Of a DNA stretch of 64,000 nucleotides, positions 34,621 through 44,655 are shown piece after piece (position 1 is the first letter of the stretch; the number at the start of each line of letters is the position of its first letter). Source of the DNA: Leptolyngbya sp. NIES-2104 (GTDB lineage Bacteria > Cyanobacteriota > Cyanobacteriia > Leptolyngbyales > Leptolyngbyaceae); the NCBI RefSeq assembly GCF_001485215.1, contig NZ_BBWW01000001.1, positions 1,550,001 through 1,614,000 of the forward strand. Direction: 5' to 3'. Under the pieces are notes generated by a model. The model was given only the letters and a program-made list of their open reading frames with translations. It was not told the DNA's origin and searched no databases. Both the position numbers and the translations under genes were made by a program.

Positions 34621-37600
34621 ATGTCTGCCTATTCATCTCAGTTTTACGCTGCTTCATCGAATCTCAGCGATCGTACTGAAATCGCATTTATCGATCCATC
34701 GGTCGTAGATTATGAAAGCCTCCGATCGCACATTGAAGTCATCGTGCTGGATCGCGATCGCGATGGCATTCTCCAAATCAGTGAAGTCCTCGCGCAACGT
34801 AGAGAGATTACAGCGATTCACTTAGTCTCTCACGGCGTTTCTGGAGCAATTTTCTTAGGAACAGCTAGATTGTGTCCTGAAACGATTGGAATGTATAGTC
34901 GATCGCTGATTCGATGGTCTGAAGCATTGAGCAAAGACGCAGAACTCTTGATCTACGGATGCGAAGTGGCTCAAGAATCGCGTGGAATGGCATTGATGCA
35001 GCAGCTTAGCGAACTGACTGGAATGAAGATCGCAGCTTCAGCGACCAAAACCGGATGGGCTGATTTGGGTGGTAATTGGGAGTTAGAAGTCAGAATCGGA
35101 GAAGTTCGAGCAGATTTGGCGTTTGATGAAGAAGTGCGATCGCGGTATCGATCGGTTTTGGCGAGTGAACCGGAGCCTGTAGCAAGTGATGTAGCCTATA
35201 ATACTCCCAGAAATCTTGCTAATGTTAATGGTATTCTGTACTTTGCAGCCACTAACAGCGGAACTGGAATCGAGCTATGGAAAGTTGATTCTGTCACTGG
35301 AAGAGCAACATTGGTGAGTGACATTGTTTCGGGATCGACGGGTTCTTCTCCACAGAATCTCACCGATGTGAATGGAACGCTGTACTTCTCAGCGACAAAT
35401 GGCACAAGTGTTGGTGCAAATGGACGGGAACTATGGCGGATTAATCCTGCAACCGCTCAGGCGGAGCGCGTTACCGACATCAATCCGAATGTAGGTAATT
35501 CTAATCCGCAGTCTTTGACCAATGTGAATGGAACACTATACTTTCTCGCAACCAATGCTTCAAACGCAACTGAACTTTGGAGAGTGAATCCGACTAATGG
35601 ACAAGCAGATCGCGTCGAAAGTGAAACGCTAAGCTACTCTAATCCGGCATCTCTAGTCAACGTCAGTGGAACGCTGTATTTCTCAGCAACAAACAGTACA
35701 ACTGGAACTGAACTCTGGAGAGTTGATCCATCAACTGGAAAAGCATCGCTTGCAAAAGACATTGCTCTGAATGCCAGCAATTCTAACCCCCAGTTTTTAA
35801 CAAATGTCAATGGCATCTTGTATTTTGCGGCAACCAATGGCGCGAGTGGAGACAAGCTTTGGAGATTTGATCCAACGACTAGTGAAGCCACATTAGTCAC
35901 CGACTCTAATTCAAGTGCAGGCAATGTAAATCCGCAGTCTTTGACTAATGTGAATGGAACATTGTACTTTACCGCCACCAATGGTACGAATGGACGAGAA
36001 CTTTGGCGAGTTGATCCTGCAACTGGAACAGCATCAATGGTGCAGGACATCCACCCCACCGGCAATTCTATTCCGCAGTCTTTGACCAATGTGAATGGAA
36101 CATTGTACTTTACCGCCACCAATGGTACGAATGGACGAGAACTTTGGCGAGTTGATCCTGCAACTGGAACAGCATCAATGGTGCAGGACATTCACCCCAC
36201 CAGCAATTCTAATCCGCAGTCTTTGACCAACGTGAATGGAACGCTCTATTTTTCAGCCGATGACGGCACGAATGGGCTTGAACTATGGCAAGTAGATCCC
36301 ACGACTGCAGCAGCATCGCTAGTCAAAAACCTTGCTTCAGGTAGTGCTGGGGCTACGATCGCTAATTTGATCAATGTAAACGGAATCTTATATTTCTCAG
36401 CCAACAACGGAACTGGCGATCGCTTATGGCGATTTGTTCCTCCACCTCCGCTGGCGGTCGATCTCAACGGCGCAGACTCCGGAAACAACTTCACCACAAG
36501 CTTCACCGAAAACGGCACTACAACCCTAACCAGTTCCACTCTGATTATCACCAATCGCGACAGTTTAATCGACGGTGCAGCAGTTACCATCACGAACTTT
36601 GTGGCTGGACAAGATGAGCTTCTGTTTACAAATCAAAATGGCATTACAGGTAGCTTTGTTAATGGGCAATTAACATTAACGGGAACAGCCTCGATCGCGA
36701 ATTACGAAGCGGCGCTTAAATCGATCGTCTACCGAAACAATAGCGATCAGCCAATCACGACAGTTCGACAGATTGAATTTGTGCTGCGGGATGATACGCG
36801 AACAAGCGCGATCGCAACGACAACACTAAACATCACTGCGGTCAACGATGATCCGGTTCTCATCGCTCCTACCACTCAGGCGATTGCTGCGGGTGGCTCT
36901 ACTGCAATTTCTGGCATTAGTATCACCGATGTTGATGCCAACAATGCGATTCCTCTTACAGTTACGGTCTCTGCGGGAACTGGCACTCTCTCACTCGGAA
37001 GCACGACCGGAATCGTTTTTGTGGTGGGTGATGGAATTGAAGATAGTAGTTTTACTATCCGAGGTAGTCTTGCAGACCTCAATTCAGTCCTTGCCTCATT
37101 ATCTCATCGCAGCACCACCTCCGAAGCTGACACAATCTCGATTACAGTTAATGACAACGGCAACGGGGATAGTGGCGTAGCGCCACGTAGTGCGAATCGA
37201 TCGATGACACTCGTTCCCCCGATCGTGCTTGACCTCAACGGTGCGGCTTCAGGTCGAAACTTCTCTGCAACCTACGCTGAGAACAGCACTTCGACCTTGA
37301 CTAGCCCAGACCTAACGATTAACAGTTTCACCGGTGAGGTGGATGGTGCAACGATTACGATCGCGAATTTTATTGATGGACAAGACGAACTCTTATTTAT
37401 CAATCAGAACGGCATTACAGGAAGCTTTGCGAATGGTCGATTGACGCTGAGTGGAACCGCATCGATCGCTAACTACCAAACAGCACTGCGATCGATTATC
37501 TATCGCAACCTCAGCGACAATCCGAATTTGAGCGATCGTCAAATCGAGTTCGTCTTGCAGGATGATTCACGGACTAGCACGCCAGTCATAACAACCTTAC

Positions 37601-39501
37601 AAATTCGGGCGGAAAACGATGCTCCTCTGCTAGATGCTCCAGGTAGTCAAGCAGTCACTGCGAATGAATCAACTGCGATCGCAGGAATTACCATCTCAGA
37701 TGTGGATGCGAGTAACAGCATTCCTCTGACTGTGATCCTTTCTGCTGGATCTGGAACGATTTCCCTTGGAACAATCAGTGGCATTAGCTTTATCACCGGA
37801 GATGGCACAAACGATCAAAGCTTCTCTATCCGTGGCAGCCTTGATCGTTTGAATGCTGCTCTTGCCTCGTTGTCCTATCGTAGCGGTGCTTCTACCTCGG
37901 ATACGATTTCGATTACGGTGAATGACAACGGGAATGGAGACAATGGTATCACTGCGTTTAGCGTTGGTCGATCGATTGTTGTCACCGTTGGAAATGTAGT
38001 CGAGGGAACCAGTGCAGATGAGAGCTTTGCGCTAACCTTGAGAACGGATCAGCTCAATGCGCGGGGTGGAAATGATACGGTTGATGCACTATTTGATCAG
38101 GTATTACAAAATGACTTGATTAATGGTGGAAATGGCACAGATCGATTCATTCTGCGGCGTGGTAATGCACCTCTTACAGTCAATCCAGCAAATAACGATC
38201 AAATCAGTGGTATTTCAGGGCTAGTGGTTCGGAACTTTGAAGAGTTCGATTTTAGCCAATATGCAGGCTTAATTTCGTTTATTGGGACTAGCTCACGGGA
38301 TTGGTTTGTGGGTAGCTTGAGCAACGATCGTGTCACGATGGACTATAGCCAAATTCAGCAAAACGATCGGTTTATCGGCGGCGAAGGTCGCGATCGATTT
38401 GTTTTGAATAATGGCACAGCGATGATCACCGTCGATATGTCCAACGTTGAGACTCAGATTACGAATGTTCCTGGACTCATCATTCGCAACTTTGAAGAGT
38501 TCGATTTCCAAGGATATGCAGGGGCAATCACCTTTTCTGGAACTGGCAGCAGTGACTCAGTTTGGGGTGGCGCTGGAAACGATCGATTAGATGGCAGTTC
38601 TGGAAATGACTTTCTTAGTGGCGGTGCTGGAACCAATACGTTAATTGGTGGCTTTGGCAATGATACTTATGTTGTTCAATCTGCGACGGATTCAATCGTT
38701 GAACTATCCGGTCAGGGTATCGATCAAATTGTCGCTTCCGTAAGTTTCACGCTCTCAGCGAATGTTGAAAATTTGACGCTGACAGGTTCAGACTCGATCA
38801 ATGGGATTGGTAATGATCTAGCAAACAATCTGACTGGCAACGCAGGCAACAATCGTTTAACAGGTGGAGCAGGCGATGACACTTTGGATGGTAGCTTGGG
38901 AGCAGATATTCTGATTGGTGGATTGGGCAATGACAGTTATGTCGTTGATAATTTGCTGGAGCAAGTGATCGAAGCCTTGAATCAAGGTACAGATTCTGTC
39001 AGTTCCTCCGTAAATTGGACCTTGGGCGACAACATTGAGAACTTGACGCTGACTGGAACCGCTCAAAATGGAACAGGGAATGCTCTGAGCAATCAACTCT
39101 CAGGCAACAACGAGAGCAATACCTTGATCGGGTTAGCAGGCAATGACATCCTGCGAGGACTTGGAGGAGCCGACATTCTAATCGGTGGACAAGGTAACGA
39201 TACGATCGATGTCGGGACTGACCGAGTGATCGATGTTGTGGTTTATGCAGCAGGCAATGGTAGAGATACGATTCTCAATTTCCGGCGTGGAGAAGGGGGC
39301 GATCAACTGAGAGTAGATAGCTCGATGAACATTGATGTCGTTGATAACGGTGTCACTACAACCTTGTTCCTACGTGATCAAATGGCTGGCTTTGGTCGAG
39401 GAACACAGTTGATGATTCTAAGCGGGGCGAGTGGCTTCACCTCAAGCAACATCAATCAGAATTTAGCGATCGGCAATCAAGCGACATTCTTCTTTGCTTA
39501 G
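34621..39501 (+). CDS. giant extracellular protein: DUF4347, ELWxxDP repeats, RTX-like repeats
   Basis: The 1626-residue protein has no N-terminal signal peptide. In order: a DUF4347 domain (about 18-175; HLVSHGVSGAIFLG and LLIYGCEVAQ), eight or more ELWxxDP-type repeats (about 190-600; ELWRVDPATGTAS), two long repeats of about 200 residues each with a VNDNGNGD motif (about 615-1130), and GGxGND-type calcium-binding repeats in 1150-1560. A hydrophobic end, FFFA, resembles a type I secretion signal. It is likely exported by a type I system and binds calcium outside (inference). The ATG at 34621 is preferred. Two of the repeats are a recent DNA duplication. Confidence 0.85.
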   Translation: MSAYSSQFYAASSNLSDRTEIAFIDPSVVDYESLRSHIEVIVLDRDRDGILQISEVLAQRREITAIHLVSHGVSGAIFLGTARLCPETIGMYSRSLIRWSEALSKDAELLIYGCEVAQESRGMALMQQLSELTGMKIAASATKTGWADLGGNWELEVRIGEVRADLAFDEEVRSRYRSVLASEPEPVASDVAYNTPRNLANVNGILYFAATNSGTGIELWKVDSVTGRATLVSDIVSGSTGSSPQNLTDVNGTLYFSATNGTSVGANGRELWRINPATAQAERVTDINPNVGNSNPQSLTNVNGTLYFLATNASNATELWRVNPTNGQADRVESETLSYSNPASLVNVSGTLYFSATNSTTGTELWRVDPSTGKASLAKDIALNASNSNPQFLTNVNGILYFAATNGASGDKLWRFDPTTSEATLVTDSNSSAGNVNPQSLTNVNGTLYFTATNGTNGRELWRVDPATGTASMVQDIHPTGNSIPQSLTNVNGTLYFTATNGTNGRELWRVDPATGTASMVQDIHPTSNSNPQSLTNVNGTLYFSADDGTNGLELWQVDPTTAAASLVKNLASGSAGATIANLINVNGILYFSANNGTGDRLWRFVPPPPLAVDLNGADSGNNFTTSFTENGTTTLTSSTLIITNRDSLIDGAAVTITNFVAGQDELLFTNQNGITGSFVNGQLTLTGTASIANYEAALKSIVYRNNSDQPITTVRQIEFVLRDDTRTSAIATTTLNITAVNDDPVLIAPTTQAIAAGGSTAISGISITDVDANNAIPLTVTVSAGTGTLSLGSTTGIVFVVGDGIEDSSFTIRGSLADLNSVLASLSHRSTTSEADTISITVNDNGNGDSGVAPRSANRSMTLVPPIVLDLNGAASGRNFSATYAENSTSTLTSPDLTINSFTGEVDGATITIANFIDGQDELLFINQNGITGSFANGRLTLSGTASIANYQTALRSIIYRNLSDNPNLSDRQIEFVLQDDSRTSTPVITTLQIRAENDAPLLDAPGSQAVTANESTAIAGITISDVDASNSIPLTVILSAGSGTISLGTISGISFITGDGTNDQSFSIRGSLDRLNAALASLSYRSGASTSDTISITVNDNGNGDNGITAFSVGRSIVVTVGNVVEGTSADESFALTLRTDQLNARGGNDTVDALFDQVLQNDLINGGNGTDRFILRRGNAPLTVNPANNDQISGISGLVVRNFEEFDFSQYAGLISFIGTSSRDWFVGSLSNDRVTMDYSQIQQNDRFIGGEGRDRFVLNNGTAMITVDMSNVETQITNVPGLIIRNFEEFDFQGYAGAITFSGTGSSDSVWGGAGNDRLDGSSGNDFLSGGAGTNTLIGGFGNDTYVVQSATDSIVELSGQGIDQIVASVSFTLSANVENLTLTGSDSINGIGNDLANNLTGNAGNNRLTGGAGDDTLDGSLGADILIGGLGNDSYVVDNLLEQVIEALNQGTDSVSSSVNWTLGDNIENLTLTGTAQNGTGNALSNQLSGNNESNTLIGLAGNDILRGLGGADILIGGQGNDTIDVGTDRVIDVVVYAAGNGRDTILNFRRGEGGDQLRVDSSMNIDVVDNGVTTTLFLRDQMAGFGRGTQLMILSGASGFTSSNINQNLAIGNQATFFFA
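35932..36213 (+). repeat. recent 141-bp tandem duplication in the ELWxxDP region
   Basis: Units 35932-36072 and 36073-36213 (47 codons each) differ at only about four bases. Neighbouring repeats encode similar protein but differ widely in DNA. This indicates recent unequal recombination or slippage that keeps the reading frame. Confidence 0.9.
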
Positions 39502-39526
39502 CAACTTACATTGAATGCTCTAAGAC

Positions 39527-39559
39527 AGTGAGATAGGCGATCGCCCATCTCACTTTTTT
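39527..39559 (+). terminator. rho-independent terminator
   Basis: AGTGAGAT pairs with ATCTCACT, with an inner GGCGATCGCC palindrome, and is followed by TTTTT. It ends the transcript of the giant RTX-type gene. Confidence 0.85.
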
Positions 39560-39778
39560 GCTTCTAAGCTTAAGGCTGAATTATTTTGTGATAAAAAAAT
39601 CTATGTGTTTTTTCCGAACTTATAAAGCGAAGTGAACTAAGCAAGCCTCTAACTTACGTGAACCCGCGATAGGGATTTCCAGATTAGTTGCCAATAATAG
39701 GACTATACAAGCTTTGAACAACAAGGCATTGTGTAGACCAAACCTGAATCTTTTTTACAAGCTTGAGGAGTAACAACA

Positions 39779-40228
39779 ATGAATTTCTTATCTCGTTCTG
39801 CATCTATCATTGCGAAAGGTAGCATTTCCTTGGTTGGTGTGGCTGGTTTAGCTGCACTGATCGCTGCTCCTGCTTCTGCACAAACTGCATCAATTAGCGG
39901 TGCAATGACCCGCACTTCTCCCGCTGGCTTCATCACCTCGGTTTCGGCTGAAATGGTTGCACCTGAAGGCGTAATGTTTACTAGCCCAGTCACAGTCACA
40001 GGTACAATTCCGGATGCTGATAACGCAAATTTGACGCTTAGCGCAAACTGGGGCACCGTGCCTGGTCTTGGTGCTCCCTCGATGCTTGAAAGCGAGGTTA
40101 TTAGAGCTTTGAATAGCCAAGACCTTACTACTGAGCAAGGCATTGATGCTTATGCCGCAATTCTGAAAGCTGCTGTTGGTTCTGAAGGTCTCGACACTTC
40201 CTCTTTCGGTTATGCGTGGTGGGACTAG
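39779..40228 (+). CDS. small secreted protein of unknown function
   Basis: The 149-residue product has a clear signal peptide (basic start, hydrophobic core, then APASAQ). The mature part of about 114 residues is Ala-, Thr- and Ser-rich, has no cysteine, and ends SFGYAWWD. The ATG at 39779 has a GAGGAG site and lies after a 277-base gap with no other gene; a terminator follows closely, so it is likely a monocistronic gene. I do not recognise the family. It is the nearest gene downstream of the giant extracellular protein. Confidence 0.75.
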   Translation: MNFLSRSASIIAKGSISLVGVAGLAALIAAPASAQTASISGAMTRTSPAGFITSVSAEMVAPEGVMFTSPVTVTGTIPDADNANLTLSANWGTVPGLGAPSMLESEVIRALNSQDLTTEQGIDAYAAILKAAVGSEGLDTSSFGYAWWD

Positions 40229-40270
40229 TTTGAGCTTTTACTGCTAAGCAGCATAATTGAACTAAATTAG

Positions 40271-40304
40271 ATCAGAGGGATGTTCAATCTACCTCTGATT
40301 TTTT
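40271..40304. terminator. rho-independent terminator, possibly bidirectional
   Basis: ATCAGAGG pairs with CCTCTGAT and is followed by a run of T residues on the plus strand. It lies between the secreted-protein gene and the convergent ccmO gene. Confidence 0.8.
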
Positions 40305-40311
40305 GTGCAAT

Positions 40312-41229
40312 CTATTCAGCCTCAGTATCTCGCTCTGTTTCTGAAGGTTGATCCGCAGTCTCAGAGTCTGGTTCGATCGCATCTTGCTGTCCCAAAGACA
40401 GGGTTTTCTTCTCCTCGATCGCGGGTTCAAACTCGATCGCTTGTTTTTCCTCAATTGTAGGTTCAAACTGGGCTTCTTGTGCTTGAGGCAATGCTCTTTC
40501 AACCTGTGCAGGCAACTCCAGCGGCTGCAACTCGACCAATTCCGGCAATGCCACACGTGGCTTCTCGACTTCTTTGACGGTAATCGGAATTTGCAGCGGT
40601 TGAAGTTCTTCGACCCAGCAAGACGCGATCGGTAAAGTCTGATCCAAATCATCCAGCGCACGCGGAATCACCATCACCGAGTGCAGTTCTCCGACTCGTT
40701 CGGCTTCCTGCATTCCGACTTCCACTGCCATCGCCACATTTGCCACCGTTCCCCGCACGATCGCGGTACAGAGTCCATCTCCGATCGTGTGATATGCCGT
40801 CAAAGTGACATCCGAAGACTTTAACATCGCATCCGCCGCCGCCACCATTGCTGGAAATCCACGAGTTTCAAGCAAACCCACAGCCAGATTGCTAAATTGA
40901 TTCGTCGTATGTTTGCCAACCATCGCAGCAAGCTTACTGCCGATCGGTAAAACCGTTTCCAAATTCGGCATCGGTCGCGCAATGATCACCGTCGAAACCT
41001 TCATCCCAAATTGCTGAACCGTTTCGGCTCCGACTTCGACCGCCAGCCGCACATCTGAAATTCCACCGCGTACAACGGCAGTACAATACCCGCCGCCGAT
41101 CATTTCATAGCCCACGAGTGTCACCCCAGAGGACTTCAGCATCATATCCGCAGTGCCCACGATCGCGGGAAAGCTTTGGGTCGAAACCAGACCGAGAGCA
41201 GAATCAGTGTAACGATCTTCAGAGTTCAT
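40312..41229 (-). CDS. ccmO: carboxysome shell protein CcmO (tandem BMC domains)
   Basis: The 305-residue protein has two BMC shell domains in tandem (about residues 10-95 and 112-200). Each has an ALGLVST or AVGLLET start and a GDG or GGG pore-type loop; it would form part of the beta-carboxysome shell. A long acidic tail (about 215-305) rich in Glu, Gln and Pro follows, with a short internal repeat (FEPTIEEK and FEPAIEEK). The ATG at 41229 is chosen over GTG at 41235. The ccmKLMN genes are not here, which matches the habit of some cyanobacteria of keeping ccmO apart. Confidence 0.92.
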   Translation of the reverse strand: MNSEDRYTDSALGLVSTQSFPAIVGTADMMLKSSGVTLVGYEMIGGGYCTAVVRGGISDVRLAVEVGAETVQQFGMKVSTVIIARPMPNLETVLPIGSKLAAMVGKHTTNQFSNLAVGLLETRGFPAMVAAADAMLKSSDVTLTAYHTIGDGLCTAIVRGTVANVAMAVEVGMQEAERVGELHSVMVIPRALDDLDQTLPIASCWVEELQPLQIPITVKEVEKPRVALPELVELQPLELPAQVERALPQAQEAQFEPTIEEKQAIEFEPAIEEKKTLSLGQQDAIEPDSETADQPSETERDTEAE

Positions 41230-41259
41230 GGGCACAGGGGCGAGAGTGTTACTCCCATC

Positions 41260-41721
41260 TTAAAGCGATTCGGGATTGAGTCGCCCCATCTCCCAAGTCG
41301 TGTACGTCCCGATCGGACTCCAAATCAAATAGGGGATCAGTAGAAGCGCGGCAATTCCTGAGATTGGAAGCACGAGGAACGTGAGAACTAATCCTAAAAT
41401 AAATCCGAGTCCACCTACGATCGTGCCGTTGCGTAAACTTCTCGTCCACAGCAACACCGGAGAGTATGCGACGATTAGCGCTTCAACCAGGGCGTAGAAT
41501 GCCATCAATCCCCAGTTTTGGGTGCGTTCCCACACGATGTATGCTGACCACGCACCACAGATAAACACCACTGTCCAAATTAACGGAATCGCTTTTTCAA
41601 AAGTGAGCCATCTTGGACGCTGCAATCGATTAAACCATTTGACATCTTTGGGGCGAAGGATACTACTTCCAAGCGCGATCGCAAATGTGACAATACCAAT
41701 GACAAGCCATGAAGGAAGCAT
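41260..41721 (-). CDS. TspO/MBR family protein
   Basis: The 153-residue membrane protein has about five helices. The segments WFNRLQRPRWLTFEKAIPLIW and LLIPYLIWSPIGTYTTWEM fit the TspO/tryptophan-rich sensory family, which binds tetrapyrroles and is linked to stress and porphyrin control. The match in the first loop is good, but Trp content is moderate, so it may be a divergent member. The ATG at 41721 is used; a TTG at 41736 would add five residues. Neighbours do not suggest a role. Confidence 0.72.
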   Translation of the reverse strand: MLPSWLVIGIVTFAIALGSSILRPKDVKWFNRLQRPRWLTFEKAIPLIWTVVFICGAWSAYIVWERTQNWGLMAFYALVEALIVAYSPVLLWTRSLRNGTIVGGLGFILGLVLTFLVLPISGIAALLLIPYLIWSPIGTYTTWEMGRLNPESL

Positions 41722-41796
41722 ACACCAACGCTCCAAACGATCTGATTTGTATTGTGTCAGAGGTCGGATAAGGGGGAATCGATCGCAAGAGTGAAT

Positions 41797-42714
41797 CTAT
41801 CTCTGTTGCACCTCAGCGTAAGCGGCGTAAACGCCTTTGACGTTGTACCAGTTGAGGAAAATTCGGGCGACTTGTTCGGCGAGTTGGGGTTTTCCTTGAT
41901 TGATGAGCGATCGCATTACAGGCGCAAGTGTTCGCTCATTCAACGATCCACCCAGTGACAGAACTCCCCATAGAACTCGGTGAATCCAAGTCATCTGAAT
42001 CATCATTTTCACATCCCAAGTTGGATGCTTTTGATAAAACACAACTCCCATTCGACCCCGCTGCATTTCAACATCGATTAAGCGCGGAATTTGATCTAGA
42101 GAAAATGCAGGATGCCAATGATATCCAACGGCTTCAGGGCATTTAATCAGCTTTAATCCTAAGTTTTTCAACCGCACACCCAGTTCTAAATCTTCCCAGC
42201 CGTATTGTTTGAAGCCAGTGTCGAATAGTCCGGCTTCGATTAACCAGTGACGAGCGATCGCTACATTTCCCGTGGCAAAATAAGCCGCAGAAAAATCTGT
42301 CAGTTTGTACGGTTCGGAAGTTGGATCATCAAAATTTGCAGTGTTAATGACCCGACCGTAAGTAAATAAGCGATCGCTGCCTAGTTCCTTTTGTCCTTGA
42401 ATTAATGCTTCGACGTGCGATCGCAAAAACACATCGGTCACAACTAAATCACTATCGATAAATACGATCGTGTCTCCGGTTGCCTGTTCGACTCCATAGT
42501 TTCGAGCGCTGGCGGCTCCTTTGTGATCCTGACAAAATAAACGGACGTGCGGAAAGTCATCGGATTTTGACAACCATTCGACCGTGCCATCCGTCGAGCC
42601 GTCATCGATGACGACAATTTCGTAATCTGAAAACTGCTGATTTTCTAGCGCTCTCAAGCACTTTTCTAAAATCGGTTTGCGATTGTACGTCGGAATCACA
42701 ACACTCAAAAACAC
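41797..42714 (-). CDS. family 2 glycosyltransferase
   Basis: The protein of about 305 residues has the GT2 N-terminal fold: SVVIPTYNRKPILEKCL, the nucleotide-binding VVIDDGSTDGT, and the metal-binding FIDSDLV (DxD). The acceptor region includes GWEDLELGVRLKNLG, as in many rhamnosyl- or galactosyltransferases. The start is GTG at 42714 with GAGGAG nine bases upstream; a GTG at 42738 gives eight further residues with no ribosome-binding site. It is cytoplasmic or membrane-associated; the sugar is unknown. Confidence 0.85.
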   Translation of the reverse strand: MFLSVVIPTYNRKPILEKCLRALENQQFSDYEIVVIDDGSTDGTVEWLSKSDDFPHVRLFCQDHKGAASARNYGVEQATGDTIVFIDSDLVVTDVFLRSHVEALIQGQKELGSDRLFTYGRVINTANFDDPTSEPYKLTDFSAAYFATGNVAIARHWLIEAGLFDTGFKQYGWEDLELGVRLKNLGLKLIKCPEAVGYHWHPAFSLDQIPRLIDVEMQRGRMGVVFYQKHPTWDVKMMIQMTWIHRVLWGVLSLGGSLNERTLAPVMRSLINQGKPQLAEQVARIFLNWYNVKGVYAAYAEVQQR

Positions 42715-42956
42715 AGCGATCGTCTCCTCAAACAGCACGTTCCTAGTATCCTCGATCGCAGTCCAACCCAGTTGAGTTCCACAGTTTCAGAAATTCTGTC
42801 AGAAGATGGATTCGCGATCCCGATGCTTTGAGCACGGAGAAAATTCTAGCAATCTTTCTTAAACTCGAATTCTGTGCAACTTCTGACGTGTGATACAGAA
42901 CTTTAGCCGCATAATTGTAAACTTGATTGTTCTGACGTTACAGAGAGCCGAAATTT

Positions 42957-44159
42957 ATGGGTCGTGCGAAGAAAGTTGTGCTGGCTTATTCAGGTGGAGT
43001 TGATACGTCTGTCTGTATTCCGTACCTCAAGCAAGAGTGGGGCGTTGAAGAAGTCATCACATTGGCGGCGGATTTGGGACAGGGAGATGAGTTAGACCCG
43101 ATTCGAGAAAAAGCGCTCACATCCGGGGCATCCGTGTCATTGGTGGCAGATGCGAAAATGAACTTTGTCAAGGATTACGCCTTTCCAGCGATTCAAGCGA
43201 ATGCACTGTACGAAAATCGTTACCCGCTCTCGACAGCGCTGGCGCGTCCCTTGATTGCGAAATTGCTCGTGGATGCGGCGGCTGAATATGGAGCGGATGC
43301 GGTCGCTCACGGATGTACCGGAAAAGGAAACGACCAGGTGCGGTTTGATGTGTCGATCGCGGCTCTTAATCCTGATTTGAAAGTACTGGCTCCGGCTCGC
43401 GAATGGGGCATGAGTCGCGAAGAAACGATCGCGTATGGAGAGCGATTCGGCATCTCGTCCCCGGTGAAAAAGAAATCGCCGTACAGTATCGATCGAAATT
43501 TGCTCGGTCGCAGTATCGAAGCAGGTCCGTTAGAAGATCCGTGGACGGAACCGCTCGAAGAAATTTATGTGATGACGAAAGCGATCGAGGACACGCCAAA
43601 CGAACCGGATTACGTTGAAATCGGTTTTGAGATGGGCATTCCGACGAGTTTAGATGGTCGCGTGTTGAACCCGATCGAATTGGTTTCCGAATTGAACGAT
43701 CGAGTGGGCAATCACGGCATCGGACGGATCGACATGGTGGAAAACCGTTTAGTCGGAATTAAATCGCGTGAAATTTATGAAACGCCTGCGTTATTGGTTT
43801 TGATTCAGGCGCATCGTGATTTAGAAAGTTTGGTGCTCACCGCAGATGTGAGCCATTACAAGCGGGGAATCGAAGAAACCTACTCCCAAATGATCTATAA
43901 CGGCTTGTGGTACAGTCCGTTAAAATCTGCGCTTGATGCGTTTGTTCAGCAGACTCAAGAGAACGTGACGGGAACGGTTCGGGTGAAATTGTTTAAGGGC
44001 AATTCGTCGATCGTCGGTCGCAAGTCTGAGAATTCGCTGTACACTCCGGATTTGGCAACTTACGGCGCAGAGGATCAGTTCGATCACAAAGCGGCGGAAG
44101 GGTTCATCTATGTTTGGGGCTTGCCGACTCGCGTTTGGTCGCAGCAGCATCGGAAGTAG
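42957..44159 (+). CDS. argG: argininosuccinate synthase
   Basis: ArgG joins citrulline and aspartate with ATP in arginine synthesis. The 400-residue product has the ATP-pyrophosphatase loop [10 protein letters not shown] at the N-terminus, [15 protein letters not shown] in the middle and the citrulline-binding [16 protein letters not shown]. The ATG at 42957 is clear. G-rich repeats GGGAGTAGGGAG and a complementary CCCCTACTCCCC lie just after the gene and could fold together, but no T-run follows. Confidence 0.97.
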   Translation: MGRAKKVVLAYSGGVDTSVCIPYLKQEWGVEEVITLAADLGQGDELDPIREKALTSGASVSLVADAKMNFVKDYAFPAIQANALYENRYPLSTALARPLIAKLLVDAAAEYGADAVAHGCTGKGNDQVRFDVSIAALNPDLKVLAPAREWGMSREETIAYGERFGISSPVKKKSPYSIDRNLLGRSIEAGPLEDPWTEPLEEIYVMTKAIEDTPNEPDYVEIGFEMGIPTSLDGRVLNPIELVSELNDRVGNHGIGRIDMVENRLVGIKSREIYETPALLVLIQAHRDLESLVLTADVSHYKRGIEETYSQMIYNGLWYSPLKSALDAFVQQTQENVTGTVRVKLFKGNSSIVGRKSENSLYTPDLATYGAEDQFDHKAAEGFIYVWGLPTRVWSQQHRK

Positions 44160-44312
44160 AGAGTAGGGAGTAGGGAGCTACCAAAAGAACCGCCCCCTAC
44201 TCCCCACTGATTTAGCACTACCGAAGAAACGTTTATCTCGATCGCACATCCCCTTCTGATAGTTCTTAGAACTCCTTGCCCATACTGAGTCTGTCCTGTT
44301 TAGTCAACTCAG

Positions 44313-44564
44313 ATGCCTAGAACCCCTAGCGAATTTTCAGTCCACATCATGATGGAAGGGGGACATCGCGAAGAAGTGCGATTCCCGACGATTCAAGAGT
44401 TTCAGAAATGGTACAGCGGCGAACTGATGCCAAAAGCAGCTTCAGAAGATTTCATCAGTGTCCCGATTAAAAATGTGCAGGGCGAATATATGGTCGTTCG
44501 TCCGGCGCGAGTCGTGAGCCTGCGAGTCGAACCCGTGTATGCAGGTAGCGTCGATCGCTATTAA
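44313..44564 (+). CDS. conserved hypothetical cyanobacterial protein
   Basis: The 83-residue soluble protein opens MPRTPSEFSVHIMMEGG and has a small alpha/beta pattern with a WYSGELMPKA segment. It lies in its own unit, closed by a strong terminator at 44590. I recall similar small proteins in other cyanobacteria but no function. The ATG at 44313 is used. Confidence 0.68.
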   Translation: MPRTPSEFSVHIMMEGGHREEVRFPTIQEFQKWYSGELMPKAASEDFISVPIKNVQGEYMVVRPARVVSLRVEPVYAGSVDRY

Positions 44565-44589
44565 ACAGTTTCATCTCACGGTTCTCCAT

Positions 44590-44620
44590 AGCGTAGGGCG
44601 TTCGGCTCTACGCTTTTTTT
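44590..44620 (+). terminator. rho-independent terminator
   Basis: AGCGTAG pairs with CTACGCT and is followed by seven T residues. It ends the 44313-44564 gene and lies before the S4-domain gene. Confidence 0.85.
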
Positions 44621-44655
44621 CAGCTACGATCAACAAACACGATCACGCGAAATCT

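Noticed and set aside
44160-44215. Terminator after argG made of GGGAGTAGGGAG and CCCCTACTCCCC
   Set aside because: The arms can pair, but there is no T-run; it looks more like a common cyanobacterial G-rich repeat, so it is noted only in the gene entry.
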